Assembly (NCBI GenBank): GCA_902627335.1
Contig: CACOIV010000008.1
Location: forward strand, 1 to 56,316
Reading direction: 5' to 3'
DNA: 56,316 nucleotides
DNA from: an uncultured Prochlorococcus sp.
GTDB lineage: Bacteria; Cyanobacteriota; Cyanobacteriia; PCC-6307; Cyanobiaceae
Shown: positions 39,340 to 48,360 of the stretch, piece by piece
How positions within the stretch are numbered: the stretch's first letter is position 1
Layout of the letters: every line of letters begins with the position of its first letter
The notes under the pieces: generated by a model
Databases searched by the model: none
The model's input: the letters and a program-made list of their open reading frames with translations, nothing else
What the model was told of the DNA's origin: nothing
Made by a program: the position numbers and the translations under genes

Positions 39340-39424
39340 TCCCTTTTATTTTTATATATGATTAGACGATGACAGAAAAAAGCTAAATTACAAGCAAATA
39401 TAATAAATTATTTATAAATTTAAA

Positions 39425-39727
39425 TTAATAAAGGTCTTCTTCTGCATTTGTATTTATCACCAAATCAGAAGATGGATATGCTACACAAGTAAGAATAAAA
39501 CCAGACTCAAGTTGATCATTATCAAGGAAACTTTGATCTGGTTGATTAACTTTACCGGAGGAAATCCTTCCTGCACATGTTGAGCATGCTCCAGCTCTAC
39601 ACGAATAGGGAAGATCTATACCTTGCTCTTCTGCTGCATCAAGAATATATTGATCTTCAGAGACTTCAATAGTTGTATCAATACATTCACTTTGATTGAT
39701 AAATGTAACTTTAAATGAGGGAACCAT
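39425..39727 (-). CDS. petF: [2Fe-2S] ferredoxin, plant type
   Basis: The 100-residue protein has the four cluster cysteines at 43, 48, 51 and 81 ([13 protein letters not shown]...LTC). It is strongly acidic, ending NAEEDLY. Its fold and size match photosynthetic ferredoxin that accepts electrons from photosystem I and feeds FNR, nitrogen assimilation and thioredoxin reductase. Picocyanobacteria carry several such genes, so whether this is the main PetF or a paralogue is open. Confidence 0.92.
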   Translation of the reverse strand: MVPSFKVTFINQSECIDTTIEVSEDQYILDAAEEQGIDLPYSCRAGACSTCAGRISSGKVNQPDQSFLDNDQLESGFILTCVAYPSSDLVINTNAEEDLY

Positions 39728-39838
39728 ATTAACTCAAAGTTAAATAGATTTAAATTTAAGATTTTGAAAAGGATAATTATATTTACGCATCAGAATAGTA
39801 AGTAATTAAATTGATGCGAATAAATAAAGTTTCTTAAT

Positions 39839-40747
39839 TCAAGTAGATTTTATTGAGCATGCTTGAATACAAATCCAATCTTTTTTAGATACTACCTGAT
39901 CTATCTTAAAATTATATAAATTTAATAATTTGATAATATCTTCCTTTTGCGATGATATTATTCCACTTAAAATTATTTTTCCATTTTGATTAATTACTTT
40001 AGGTATATCTGGGATTATTTCCTTGATAACTCCTGCTATGACATTGCAGAAAATATAATCAAAACTATTTAAAGAGAAGTTATTTATAGTTTCACAAAAT
40101 GTACCAAGATATATTTGAAAACCATTTTGATTAGCAAAATTAATATTAATATTCTCTTTCGTAGATTTAATTGATAAATAGTCTTTATCAATTGACGATA
40201 TTTTGTCTGCGCCAAGTTTCCTTGCAGCAATAGACAATATGCCACTACCACAGCCTATATCTAATACTGTTTTAGAAAACATTGATTCCCCTTCCATGAT
40301 TTCTAAACAAAGCGCTGTGGAAGGATGATCCCCTGAACCAAAAGCAAGTCCAGGATCTATCTTAATTATATTTTTATCTTTTGATTCCTCAGGTGATTTA
40401 AACCAACTAGGCAAAATATAAAAGTTTTTTCCTACAGGATGGGGATTCCAATATTTTTTCCAATTATTTAACCAATCATTATCATTAACTGATTCATAAC
40501 GAAAACAACTAAAATCATGATTATTTGACCTAAAAAGTCTTAAAAAGGTTTCTTCAAGATTTTTAATTCTAACTTTATCCCAATTTGATTTCGGCAACCA
40601 AATAAATAACTCTCCTAAATTATTATTTTTATTTATGTAGTTGAATGAGTAACTTGTAATACAAAGCTCTGATAAATTCCAGATTAAGATTTCTTCAAAA
40701 TTGGCATGAACATCGCAACTTATTAGCCACCAACCTTTTTTATTCAT
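39839..40747 (-). CDS. prmA: Ribosomal protein L11 methyltransferase
   Basis: PrmA methylates ribosomal protein L11. The 302-residue protein has an N-terminal substrate-recognition domain and a SAM-binding domain with FGSGDHPSTALCLE and VLDIGCGSGILSIAARKLGA (motif I), then DYIFCNVIAGVI containing the NxxA/I-type motif. The ATG at 40747 was chosen; the codon before is a TTG that would add one residue. It follows serA by 15 bp and is probably co-transcribed with it, an arrangement seen in related genomes. Confidence 0.94.
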   Translation of the reverse strand: MNKKGWWLISCDVHANFEEILIWNLSELCITSYSFNYINKNNNLGELFIWLPKSNWDKVRIKNLEETFLRLFRSNNHDFSCFRYESVNDNDWLNNWKKYWNPHPVGKNFYILPSWFKSPEESKDKNIIKIDPGLAFGSGDHPSTALCLEIMEGESMFSKTVLDIGCGSGILSIAARKLGADKISSIDKDYLSIKSTKENININFANQNGFQIYLGTFCETINNFSLNSFDYIFCNVIAGVIKEIIPDIPKVINQNGKIILSGIISSQKEDIIKLLNLYNFKIDQVVSKKDWICIQACSIKST

Positions 40748-40765
40748 CAAATAAAAATTGAGAAA

Positions 40766-42352
40766 TTATAAAGTAACAGGATTTGCACTATTTATCCCTT
40801 CAACCTCAAGAATAGATTGAAGCAGATTAGAAGGGACTGGATCATCTATGCTTAAAACCATTACTGCCTCTCCTCTTACAATTTTCCTTCCAACCTGCAT
40901 AGACGCAATATTAACATTATTATTTCCTAATAATGATCCTAGTTTTCCAATTATTCCAGGCATATCTCTGTGTCTAGTAAGCAACATATATCTACTTGGT
41001 GATACATTAACAGGGTACTGATCTATACTTATTATTCTTAACTCTCCATCAGCAAAAATGCTTCCAGCCACACTATTTTCACCTTTGTCACCATAAGTTG
41101 TTAATTGCAAAAGTCCACTCGCAAATTCAGGTCTTGATTCATCTTTATTTTCAATAACACTTATACCCCTTGATTCAGCCTCTAAAGAAGCATTTACATA
41201 ATTAATCCTATCCCCAAGTGCCTTGGATAATAAACCTTTAAGACTTGCAATAATTAATGGTTTTGAAGGATGTTGAACAAACTCGCCTTGTAATTTAAGC
41301 TCTAACTTATCAATCTGGCCTCCAGAAAGTTGACTTATCAAAAGACCTAAAGTTTCTGCTAACTGCAAATGAGGTTTTAGGCTATCCATAATATCAGGAC
41401 TTAATCCTGGAATATTTACAGCAGTCCTAGCTGATAAACCTAATAAAACATCTCTAATTTGCTCAGCAACATCTACCGCTACATTTTCTTGAGCTTCAAC
41501 TGTAGATGCCCCCAAGTGAGGAGTAAGTATAAGATTTTTTTTAACTTTCAATAATGGTGAATTTGAGTTTAGTGGCTCTTCAGCAAAAACATCTATAGCC
41601 GCTCCACCAATTACAGAATTATTTAAAGCTTCTGCCAAAGCATCCTCATCAATTATTCCTCCCCTAGCGCAATTTATTAATTTTGCACTTTTTTTCATTG
41701 ATTTTAAAATTTCAATATTGACAAGATTTTCTGTTTCTTCTGTTCTTGGTAAATGTAATGTCACATAATCAGATTCTTTAAATAGATGATCTATTTCAGA
41801 TAACTTCACATTTAATTGCTGGGCTCTTTCTTGCGATACAAATGGATCATAACCAATAACCTCCATACCCATTGCATTTGCAACTTTAGCGACATGTGTT
41901 CCGATTTTACCTAATCCAACAACACCCAATTTCTTTTTAAATAATTCATTCCCAACAAACTTTTTCCTTTCCCACTTACCATCGAAAGTACTTACATTAG
42001 CAAGGGGAATATTTCTTGATAATGCTAACATCATTGCGATAGTATGCTCTGCTGCAGCTATCGTATTCCCTCCAGGAGAATTAACGACTAAAACTCCTTT
42101 TTGGGTCGCAGCAGTCACATCTACATTATCTACGCCTACACCAGCTCTACCAATTATTCTGAGTCTTTTAGAGGCATTAATGATATCACCGGTTACTTGG
42201 GTACCAGAACGAATCATTAATGCATCATATTCTGGAATTATGTTTGCTAAATCAGATTCAGAGATCCCTATTTTTTGATCAACTTGCGCTACTTGAGATA
42301 GGATATCAATTCCAGATTGATCAATTGGATCGGTAATTAGAACTTTGGGCAT
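40766..42352 (-). CDS. serA: D-3-phosphoglycerate dehydrogenase
   Basis: SerA oxidises 3-phosphoglycerate, the entry to serine synthesis. The 528-residue protein has the substrate domain, the NAD domain with GVVGLGKIGTHVAKVANAMG and the active-site LTPHLGAS. An intervening ASB domain (about 310-450) and a C-terminal ACT domain (MLLTRHRDMPGIIGKLGSLL onward) are present. This is the long form, whose ACT domain usually allows serine feedback. It is the first gene of the serA-prmA pair. Confidence 0.97.
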   Translation of the reverse strand: MPKVLITDPIDQSGIDILSQVAQVDQKIGISESDLANIIPEYDALMIRSGTQVTGDIINASKRLRIIGRAGVGVDNVDVTAATQKGVLVVNSPGGNTIAAAEHTIAMMLALSRNIPLANVSTFDGKWERKKFVGNELFKKKLGVVGLGKIGTHVAKVANAMGMEVIGYDPFVSQERAQQLNVKLSEIDHLFKESDYVTLHLPRTEETENLVNIEILKSMKKSAKLINCARGGIIDEDALAEALNNSVIGGAAIDVFAEEPLNSNSPLLKVKKNLILTPHLGASTVEAQENVAVDVAEQIRDVLLGLSARTAVNIPGLSPDIMDSLKPHLQLAETLGLLISQLSGGQIDKLELKLQGEFVQHPSKPLIIASLKGLLSKALGDRINYVNASLEAESRGISVIENKDESRPEFASGLLQLTTYGDKGENSVAGSIFADGELRIISIDQYPVNVSPSRYMLLTRHRDMPGIIGKLGSLLGNNNVNIASMQVGRKIVRGEAVMVLSIDDPVPSNLLQSILEVEGINSANPVTL

Positions 42353-42451
42353 TTAAGAATTGTTCTTTAATTATCTACTTTACTTATCTATAGTAAATAG
42401 AGCTTGTTTTATTAAATTGAATCAAGAAATCAACATTTGAGAGGTGCAAAA

Positions 42452-43012
42452 TTGACAAAGTGTATTTTGGTATTTGATGACTTTGAGAAATGTCTTAATC
42501 TCATAAACACATTTCAAGAAAAATCAATTTTCCTTTCAGAATCAACAATTATAATTCCTGAAGATAAGCGATTATCAACAGATCAGCAAACAACTATTAA
42601 TAAGTTTAATTTTATTAAAATAGAAGCCTTGGAGAATATAAGAGTTCTAAACCCAACACTTGATAGGCAATTAAGGCAACAAAATATGAAAAAATGGTTA
42701 ATGCCTTTTGGATTCATAGCAGGCTTAACATTCTCCAATATGACTAATTTGTCAACTTTTTCTTTCCTTGGATTAGATAGTTTCGGAGAATCATTGGTTG
42801 GAGGGGCCTTAGGAACAGCATCAGGATATTTGGGGAGTATTGTCTCCTCTGCAAGTATTAATTTAAATCGTAAGAAAGAGATTCGACCTATACTTAACTT
42901 TAATAAAAATGGGAAATGGTTAATGTTACTTGAAAGTCAAATAGGGTACGAACTACCCTGGAACCTAATAAAAGAATCTAAATCAATAGACATTATATTT
43001 TTAGAAAACTAA
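42452..43012 (+). CDS. Hypothetical membrane protein upstream of photosystem II S4 protein
   Basis: The protein has 186 residues from a TTG at 42452. An earlier TTG at 42437 would add five. The GAGG at 42441-42444 with 7-nt spacing supports 42452. The N-terminal half is soluble. A hydrophobic Gly-rich segment (about residues 75-115, GFIAGLTFSN...GGALGTASGYLGS) could insert in a membrane. The C-terminal part looks like a small alpha/beta domain (GKWLMLLESQIGYELPW). It is followed 3 bp later by the S4 gene, which suggests joint function. Confidence 0.8.
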   Translation: MTKCILVFDDFEKCLNLINTFQEKSIFLSESTIIIPEDKRLSTDQQTTINKFNFIKIEALENIRVLNPTLDRQLRQQNMKKWLMPFGFIAGLTFSNMTNLSTFSFLGLDSFGESLVGGALGTASGYLGSIVSSASINLNRKKEIRPILNFNKNGKWLMLLESQIGYELPWNLIKESKSIDIIFLEN

Positions 43013-43015
43013 AAG

Positions 43016-43801
43016 ATGAATTTTAATGATCTGCTAATAAATTGCTCATATAAGAATGAGATGGAAGATTTATTAAAAATCACAAATCTAGCATATAAAA
43101 ATTGGCAAGTATATTGGAGTAATTTTTTACCTTACTTTATTTATGAAGAACTTATTGAGGAGTTGAGTAAATTAAATGATTTATCATTTTTTGTTTATGG
43201 AGGTTATGAGAACTTCTCAAGGGCAAAAATAGCTTGCTATAGAAATACAATATTGAATGAAGTGGATGATCTAATTAGTGCATTTCCAGGGAAGGGTATA
43301 GAAATAACTGGAAATTTTATGTTCGATAATGCCACTCAAAATGATTTTAGAAATTTCTTAACAAGATACGGAATAAAAGAAAATAGTATTGGAGATGTTT
43401 GGACTATAGGAGAAAGAGGGGCTCAAGGTATTATTTCTGAATTCAAAAATGAAAATATTCAAGAAAAATTATTTCTCAGAGATGTAGAAGTTAATTTAAG
43501 AATAATTGATTTAAAAGATCTAAAAACTCCTATTCAAAGGATCGAAAGAACAATAAACACAGTTGAGTCATCTACGAGATTAGATGCCATTGCGTCTGCA
43601 GGATTTAGATTATCTCGAAATAAGATTGTAGATCGGATTAAAAATGGCTTACTTAGTATTAATGGTAAAAAAGTTACTAAACCAATAATTAATGTAAAAC
43701 AGGGTGACAAAATAAATCTTGAAAATAAAGGCTTTATAGAGATTTTGGATATTTCAGAAACTAAAAGAGGGAAATTTAAAATTAAATTAATTAAGAAATG
43801 A
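43016..43801 (+). CDS. Photosystem II S4 domain protein (YlmH-like RNA-binding)
   Basis: The 261-residue protein has an N-terminal YlmH-type region (YEELIEELSKLNDLSFFVYGGYENFSRAK) and a C-terminal S4 RNA-binding domain (SSTRLDAIASAGFRLSRNKIVDRIKNG...VKQGDKINL). The cyanobacterial/plastid form is named photosystem II S4 protein. In other bacteria the family works on stalled ribosomal 50S-tRNA complexes or in cell division. A role in photosystem II assembly or translation is from family naming; RNA binding is inferred. Confidence 0.92.
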   Translation: MNFNDLLINCSYKNEMEDLLKITNLAYKNWQVYWSNFLPYFIYEELIEELSKLNDLSFFVYGGYENFSRAKIACYRNTILNEVDDLISAFPGKGIEITGNFMFDNATQNDFRNFLTRYGIKENSIGDVWTIGERGAQGIISEFKNENIQEKLFLRDVEVNLRIIDLKDLKTPIQRIERTINTVESSTRLDAIASAGFRLSRNKIVDRIKNGLLSINGKKVTKPIINVKQGDKINLENKGFIEILDISETKRGKFKIKLIKK

Positions 43802-43854
43802 ATTCTTTCGCAATTGATTACTTATAATAGGTATCTGTTGAAGAAAAAACTTTA

Positions 43855-43927
43855 GGGCGATTAGCTCAGTGGTTAGAGCACTACCTTGACATGGTAGGGG
43901 TCACTGGTTCGAATCCAGTATTGCCCA
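43855..43927 (+). tRNA. trnV: tRNA-Val (anticodon GAC)
   Basis: A 73-nt cloverleaf is seen with acceptor stem GGGCGAT/ATTGCCC, D-arm TAGCTCAGTGGTTAGAGCA, anticodon stem CTACC/GGTAG with loop TTGACAT and anticodon GAC, T-arm CTGGTTCGAATCCAG, and discriminator A. CCA is not encoded. Confidence 0.97.
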
Positions 43928-43995
43928 TTAATACAAAAACCTTTCCTCCACAAAAAGATTTTTATTTTTTTAGATTATTCAAAAGTATTATCCTG

Positions 43996-44613
43996 ATGAA
44001 ATTAAACCAGATCATAAATCTACATAAAGGATTAACTCCCTTTGTTGTTATTGGTTTAATGAGTTATTATGAAAATTTTTCTTTACCAGCATGGGTTTAT
44101 TTATCTCTACATGGTACTTACGGCATTTTATGGTTACTAAAAGAAAAGATTTTTCCTGATCCATATTTTAAGGAAGAAATAAATATCATAACTGCAATAA
44201 CAGGGTTTATTTTCTTAGGAAGTTATTGGGTAGCGCCATTTATTTTAATTTCTTCCGATAAGGTGGTTCCTAATGCGATAATTGCTTCAAGTATTTCATT
44301 AAATATCATAGGCGTCTTTTTACACTTTGCTAGTGATTCTCAAAAATATTTCACTCTAAAAGTTAATAAGCAATTGATTGATGACGGCTTTTTCAAAAAT
44401 ATAAGAAATACAAATTACCTCGGTGAAATATTGATTTACTTATCTTTTTCGATGCTCTCTATGAGCTATATTCCCTTTATTATTTTAGTTTTATTTTTCT
44501 TTATAGTTTTCTTACCAAGAATGCTAAAAAAAGATAGATCACTTTCCAAATATAATAATTTTGAAAAATATAAAAAAAATAGTGGTTTAATATTTCCAAA
44601 GCTTAATGAATGA
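43996..44613 (+). CDS. ICMT/DUF1295-like integral membrane protein
   Basis: From the ATG at 43996 the protein has 205 residues and about five membrane helices. The C-terminal signature NIRNTNYLGEILIYLSF, then RMLKKDRSLSKYNNFEKYKKNSGLIFP, matches the cofactor-binding end of the ICMT/steroid 5-alpha-reductase/DUF1295 superfamily (usual form RHPNYLGE). The longer reading from 43891 begins inside tRNA-Val and is wrong. The chemistry (methyl transfer or reduction) is unknown. The last 8 bp overlap the next gene. Confidence 0.82.
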   Translation: MKLNQIINLHKGLTPFVVIGLMSYYENFSLPAWVYLSLHGTYGILWLLKEKIFPDPYFKEEINIITAITGFIFLGSYWVAPFILISSDKVVPNAIIASSISLNIIGVFLHFASDSQKYFTLKVNKQLIDDGFFKNIRNTNYLGEILIYLSFSMLSMSYIPFIILVLFFFIVFLPRMLKKDRSLSKYNNFEKYKKNSGLIFPKLNE

Positions 44614-45151
44614 AGTCAATTTACCAGAGTGGAGATTAGCTATTAAATCTTCTAATCATAAAGAGGGTAAATCAGTTTCAAAAAGATGGATTCAAATTGC
44701 AACAACTTCAAAAGATAATTTTCCAAGACTAAGAACAGTAGTTTTCAGGGGGTGGTCAGAAGCTCATTCAATGTTGATATACACTGATCGAAGAAGTGAA
44801 AAATTTAATGATATAAATATCAACAACAATGTAGAACTATTATGGTTATTTCCAAAAAGTAAATGTCAATATAGATTAAAAGGTGAAGCCTACGAAATCA
44901 AAGAAAATAAAAAATTTTGGGATACTTTATCTGAGAACTCTAAAGCAACTTGGTTTTGGCCAAATCCAGGAGGGAAGTTATCTACACGGAGTGCTTATAA
45001 CACACCAAAAAAATTGGAACTACCTAGGACTTTTGCTGTTATGGAAGTAAAAATGAATTATGTTGAACTTCTAAAATTAGAAAGGCCAATTCACAAAAGA
45101 TGTTGTTGGAGTAAGCAAAAAGGATGGAATCGTATTGATATGAATCCTTAA
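44606..45151 (+). CDS. Pyridoxamine 5'-phosphate oxidase-like FMN-binding protein
   Basis: The 181-residue protein has a split-barrel flavin fold. It starts LPEWRLAIKSSNHKEGKSVSKR and contains the FMN region RWIQIATTSKDNFPRLRTVVFRG, then DRRSEK, NVELLWLFPKSKCQYRLKG and WFWPNPGGKLS. The C-terminal residues CCWSKQKGWNRIDMNP resemble the PNPOx dimerisation end. It differs enough from PdxH that B6 salvage is not assured. The 8-bp overlap with the upstream membrane gene points to coupling. Confidence 0.85.
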   Translation: MNEVNLPEWRLAIKSSNHKEGKSVSKRWIQIATTSKDNFPRLRTVVFRGWSEAHSMLIYTDRRSEKFNDININNNVELLWLFPKSKCQYRLKGEAYEIKENKKFWDTLSENSKATWFWPNPGGKLSTRSAYNTPKKLELPRTFAVMEVKMNYVELLKLERPIHKRCCWSKQKGWNRIDMNP

Positions 45152-45226
45152 ATATTTCTAAATTGTATCTAATTAGTTGAAAATTGATATTATTTCGGTC
45201 AAGTTGAGTATAGAAATAATATTTAT

Positions 45227-45400
45227 ATGAATTTCTCAACCATTCACGAAAATCCAGTCTTATTTCTTACTTGGGTAACTGCATTTGGAATGTTGATAAG
45301 TTTGATAGAAGCTACCCTTAAGATAAAATTTGAAAATTACAATAATATCAAAAGAAGAGAGAGGATGATAAGAAGCCTTTACCCTAAAAAACTAGCTTGA
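45227..45400 (+). CDS. 57-aa single-helix membrane protein
   Basis: This small ORF starts at ATG 45227 and ends at TGA 45398-45400. It encodes a hydrophobic helix at about residues 11-28 (VLFLTWVTAFGMLISLIE) and a basic tail that ends RRERMIRSLYPKKLA. It is convergent with doxX and overlaps its end by 9 bp. The RR...SLYP end is shared with the 75-aa protein at 55281, which supports it as real. The function is unknown. Confidence 0.65.
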   Translation: MNFSTIHENPVLFLTWVTAFGMLISLIEATLKIKFENYNNIKRRERMIRSLYPKKLA

Positions 45401-45991
45401 AGTTTCTGATAATAAATTAGATTGTAAAAACCTAAAGAATCCTTCTTTTTTAACTTCCTTTAATTCTTCTACTTTAAGGTTGCCAGATTTTTTATTAATC
45501 GTAAGAGTCGCTACTTCAATTTCTTCAGACTCAGATTTTAATATTCTTATAATTACCTCATCTAAGGAGAAAATACCTGGTCCTGTAAGTGTAATACATC
45601 CTGCTGCTGCAAAATATAAAAGTAGAAGCTCAAGGATATATATGTTAAAGCCACCTGAAGTCACTACGCCATGATATATAGCAACAGAAATAGTTCCAAC
45701 AATAGCTAACGCTCCAAATCTGGTAGCAAGTCCAATAATTAGTAGCCAGCTACCCCCAATCTCAGAAAATGCTGCTACGTAAGATAAAAATATTGGAAAA
45801 GGTAAATGAAGTGGTCTGACGAAAGCATCAGCAAAATTTTCAATGTTTGCAGTTTTTTCAAATCCATGATGGATTAAAACTGTCCCTGTAATAACTCTAA
45901 GAAGCAATAGAGCAGTATCTTTGCTAAATGATTTTGTAAGAATTGTTGAAAGCACTATTAAATTTACTCTTAAGTAAAAATAACTACCCAT
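45392..45991 (-). CDS. DoxX family membrane protein
   Basis: The 199-residue protein has four helices of the DoxX type (LLLLRVITGTVLIHHGFEK, FLSYVAAFSEIGGSWLLIIGL, RFGALAIVGTISVAIYHGV, YILELLLLYFAAAGCITLTGPG). A charged C-terminal domain of about 55 residues, ending in SETSS, is longer than in basic DoxX proteins. DoxX proteins are linked to redox and sulfur metabolism in some bacteria; the role here is not known. Confidence 0.9.
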   Translation of the reverse strand: MGSYFYLRVNLIVLSTILTKSFSKDTALLLLRVITGTVLIHHGFEKTANIENFADAFVRPLHLPFPIFLSYVAAFSEIGGSWLLIIGLATRFGALAIVGTISVAIYHGVVTSGGFNIYILELLLLYFAAAGCITLTGPGIFSLDEVIIRILKSESEEIEVATLTINKKSGNLKVEELKEVKKEGFFRFLQSNLLSETSS

Positions 45992-46126
45992 AAATTGCTT
46001 CGTGGATAAAAACTAAAAAGTCATTATAGAATAAGTATTTATACTTACTTAAAATGTGAGATATTGTCCTTTATGTGCTTCTTGGCAACCCAAATTGTAA
46101 TTTTTAATTTTAAGGTTTTTCATTAA

Positions 46127-47275
46127 TCACCAAAGTCTTTTCTTCTGAAATAAAAAATTATTTATTGATGGAATATCTTTTTTAAACCTAAAGAATCCCT
46201 TACTTGCAAATTGCCAAGAATATAAATCCTCATCGCGAACCAAATTTTTAATTGTTTTATTATTAGAAACCTTAAAACGATTTATGAAATCATTATTATC
46301 TCCAACACAGGGGTAAATAAGATCTATTTTTTTAATATCGTTTAATTTAGAATTAATTGATAAGGAATCAATAACCTCAACATTTTTGAAGTTAGTACTA
46401 AATTCATTTATTAACCTTTTTTTAAATTCAATAACTTTATTGGATATCTTTAATTGCCTATCCTCATCATTAAGAAAAATAATATATGCTTTTTTATATT
46501 GATTAATTAATAATTTTAAACTTTTTTGGTTAAGGTCATTTTCGAATAACAACAAATATTCTGATGACTTTTTAAAATTGCATTTGAAAATTTCTTTATT
46601 GTTAACTATTTCGAATTCATCTTTTAAATCTAAATCTTTACTAGAAATATGATTAACAACAAATCTATTATCTGAAAATTTTTTTAAGTTTTCAGGAGAA
46701 AATAAATACTTTTTACCTTTTGTTTGCAAACCTGCAACCCATCTCCAGCTGAGTAAATTTGAAGCTGCATCACCATCATTTAGATATTCAAAAAAAAGTT
46801 TAGCGCCCAATTCCCATGGCAACCCTAGGTTGAATATCCAAGTACTCGCAAACCACATCCTAGTATGATTATGAAGATAATTATTTTCTTTTAATTCTTC
46901 GACCCAAAAATTGAAATAAGAAAGATTTGTCTTTCCATTAATAGCCTTTTCATAAAGCATATCATCAAATTTATCAACATTTTTTGAAATAAAATTATCC
47001 CATACACATGGTTTATTTTCTAACCATCCTTTCCAATAAATACGCCAATAAACTTCTTCAATAAATTTATTAACATTATCGCTATTATATTTATTCTTTA
47101 TATCCTTTATTAGATCATACTCTAATAAAATTCTATGAGAAATATAAGGAGAAAGTTTTGATACAGAACTATTTTTATTTGGTCCAAAATCATAATTCCT
47201 AAGATAACTATATTTAGAAATTTTTGAATCTAGAAATTTATCCCAATTGTTTTCTGCTTCTTTTAATAATGACAT
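46127..47275 (-). CDS. Photolyase/cryptochrome-like FAD-binding protein, apparently domain-permuted
   Basis: In this 382-residue protein the first 205 residues are the FAD-binding helical domain of the photolyase/cryptochrome family. They show SKLSPYISHRIL (39-50), EEVYWRIYWKGWLE (73-86), HNHTRMWFASTWIFNLGLPWELGA (135-158 in two parts) and DGDAASNLLSWRWVAGLQTKGKKY (167-190 region). The usual N-terminal alpha/beta antenna domain is missing in front. A Rossmann-like segment instead comes after it (YLLLFENDLN at 240-249, AYIIFLNDED at 263-272). The protein ends with LYSWQFASKGFFRFKKDIP. A light-driven DNA repair or sensory role is inferred. Confidence 0.85.
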   Translation of the reverse strand: MSLLKEAENNWDKFLDSKISKYSYLRNYDFGPNKNSSVSKLSPYISHRILLEYDLIKDIKNKYNSDNVNKFIEEVYWRIYWKGWLENKPCVWDNFISKNVDKFDDMLYEKAINGKTNLSYFNFWVEELKENNYLHNHTRMWFASTWIFNLGLPWELGAKLFFEYLNDGDAASNLLSWRWVAGLQTKGKKYLFSPENLKKFSDNRFVVNHISSKDLDLKDEFEIVNNKEIFKCNFKKSSEYLLLFENDLNQKSLKLLINQYKKAYIIFLNDEDRQLKISNKVIEFKKRLINEFSTNFKNVEVIDSLSINSKLNDIKKIDLIYPCVGDNNDFINRFKVSNNKTIKNLVRDEDLYSWQFASKGFFRFKKDIPSINNFLFQKKRLW

Positions 47276-47473
47276 TTTTATAGATATCTTAGAAAATTTT
47301 TTATTAAATCATGGAATTTACAATTTACAATTGAAAGTCACTTTAATATTCAATAGGATATTAATATTTAAAAATTTATATTTTGCTTGAACCAAATTTT
47401 TTGAGATTATTATTTATTTATTAATAATAAATAAATTTATCAACAAGAAAATCAAAATTTTTAGAGGCAAAAA

Positions 47474-48219
47474 ATGGGAAGCATGATAAATGAAAATTTT
47501 AGAAAATTTCAGCAAGATTATAGATATAAGCTATCAAAAAAGATAGAACATTTTTAAAACTTGAGCGAAATTTAATAAGAATAAATCCAGAAAAAAATTA
47601 CTTTTCACCAACAAATAATTTAAATTTGCCTGAATTATCTAAGGGAGACTATAAATCTTTTTTAAGTAGTTTATTAAAAAAAACCAGATTATGTATTGAG
47701 CCAAAAATTAAAGGTAGCAGTATTGCGATTCAATATATATAAGGAAAATTATTTAAAGCAATATCCAAAAAAGGAATAGATGTAACCGTAAAAATAAAAG
47801 AATTAAGAAAAATCCCTAAATATATCCCAATAAAACAAGATTTTCAAGTTAGAGGAGCACTTTATGTACCTAATCAAATTTTCGAATTATTTAGGATAAT
47901 TGTGAATAAATATCTTATAGGAGACAAGGTTATTGACAATAAAATTTTATTCCGTTGTTTCCAAATTATAAATGGAAAAATTAATCAATATGAAACCCTT
48001 AATTTTCTAAAGAAATGTGATTTTAGTTCTCCTAATTATTACACTACAATTTTCATAAGCCAAGTCGAGTTTTATAGAAAAGAATGGTTGAAGGACCGTA
48101 TATTTTCTAATTATCCAAACGATGGCATTGTAATTAAAATAAATAGCAGGAAATTACAACTAATAAGGGAAAAAAGTTTTTCAAGTTTTAAAGATTGGCA
48201 AAATGCTATCCAAAACTAA
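47474..48219 (+). pseudogene. Decayed NAD+-dependent DNA ligase-like gene (adenylation domain)
   Basis: A reading from ATG 47474 (MGSMINENFRKFQQDY) breaks at about 47540-47560, where an A/T-run frameshift moves it from frame 2 to frame 1. Frame 1 then has a TAA at 47740-47742 and continues open to 48219. Joined, the piece shows IEPKIKGSSIAIQY, which aligns with the LigA adenylation motif KxDG (active-site Lys kept, Asp replaced by Lys). It continues with IDVTVKIKELRKIPKYI, FQVRGALYVP (compare EVRGEVYMP) and NDGIVIKIN (compare DGVVVKV). It lacks the OB, zinc, HhH and BRCT parts of a full ligase. The frame break, stop and short length suggest decay. An internal GTG at 47902 could express only the last 105 residues. 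Confidence 0.72.
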
Positions 48220-48360
48220 CAACATAATCTAAAAGAATAAAAAAAGTATCAGGTCAGATTTTTCGCGAAGTTATTTTTATTTCCTTATTATTCTTTATTA
48301 AACAGTCTTATAAAATATTTTATTTGCCTCAAAAACTTTACATCTTTTTTACTAAAAATT

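Noticed and set aside
43891-43995. N-terminal extension of the ICMT-like gene
   Set aside because: It begins inside tRNA-Val, and the ATG at 43996 gives a normal membrane-protein start.
45039-45239. Minus-strand reading at the end of the PNPOx-like gene
   Set aside because: It is antisense to two supported plus-strand genes and shows no family pattern.
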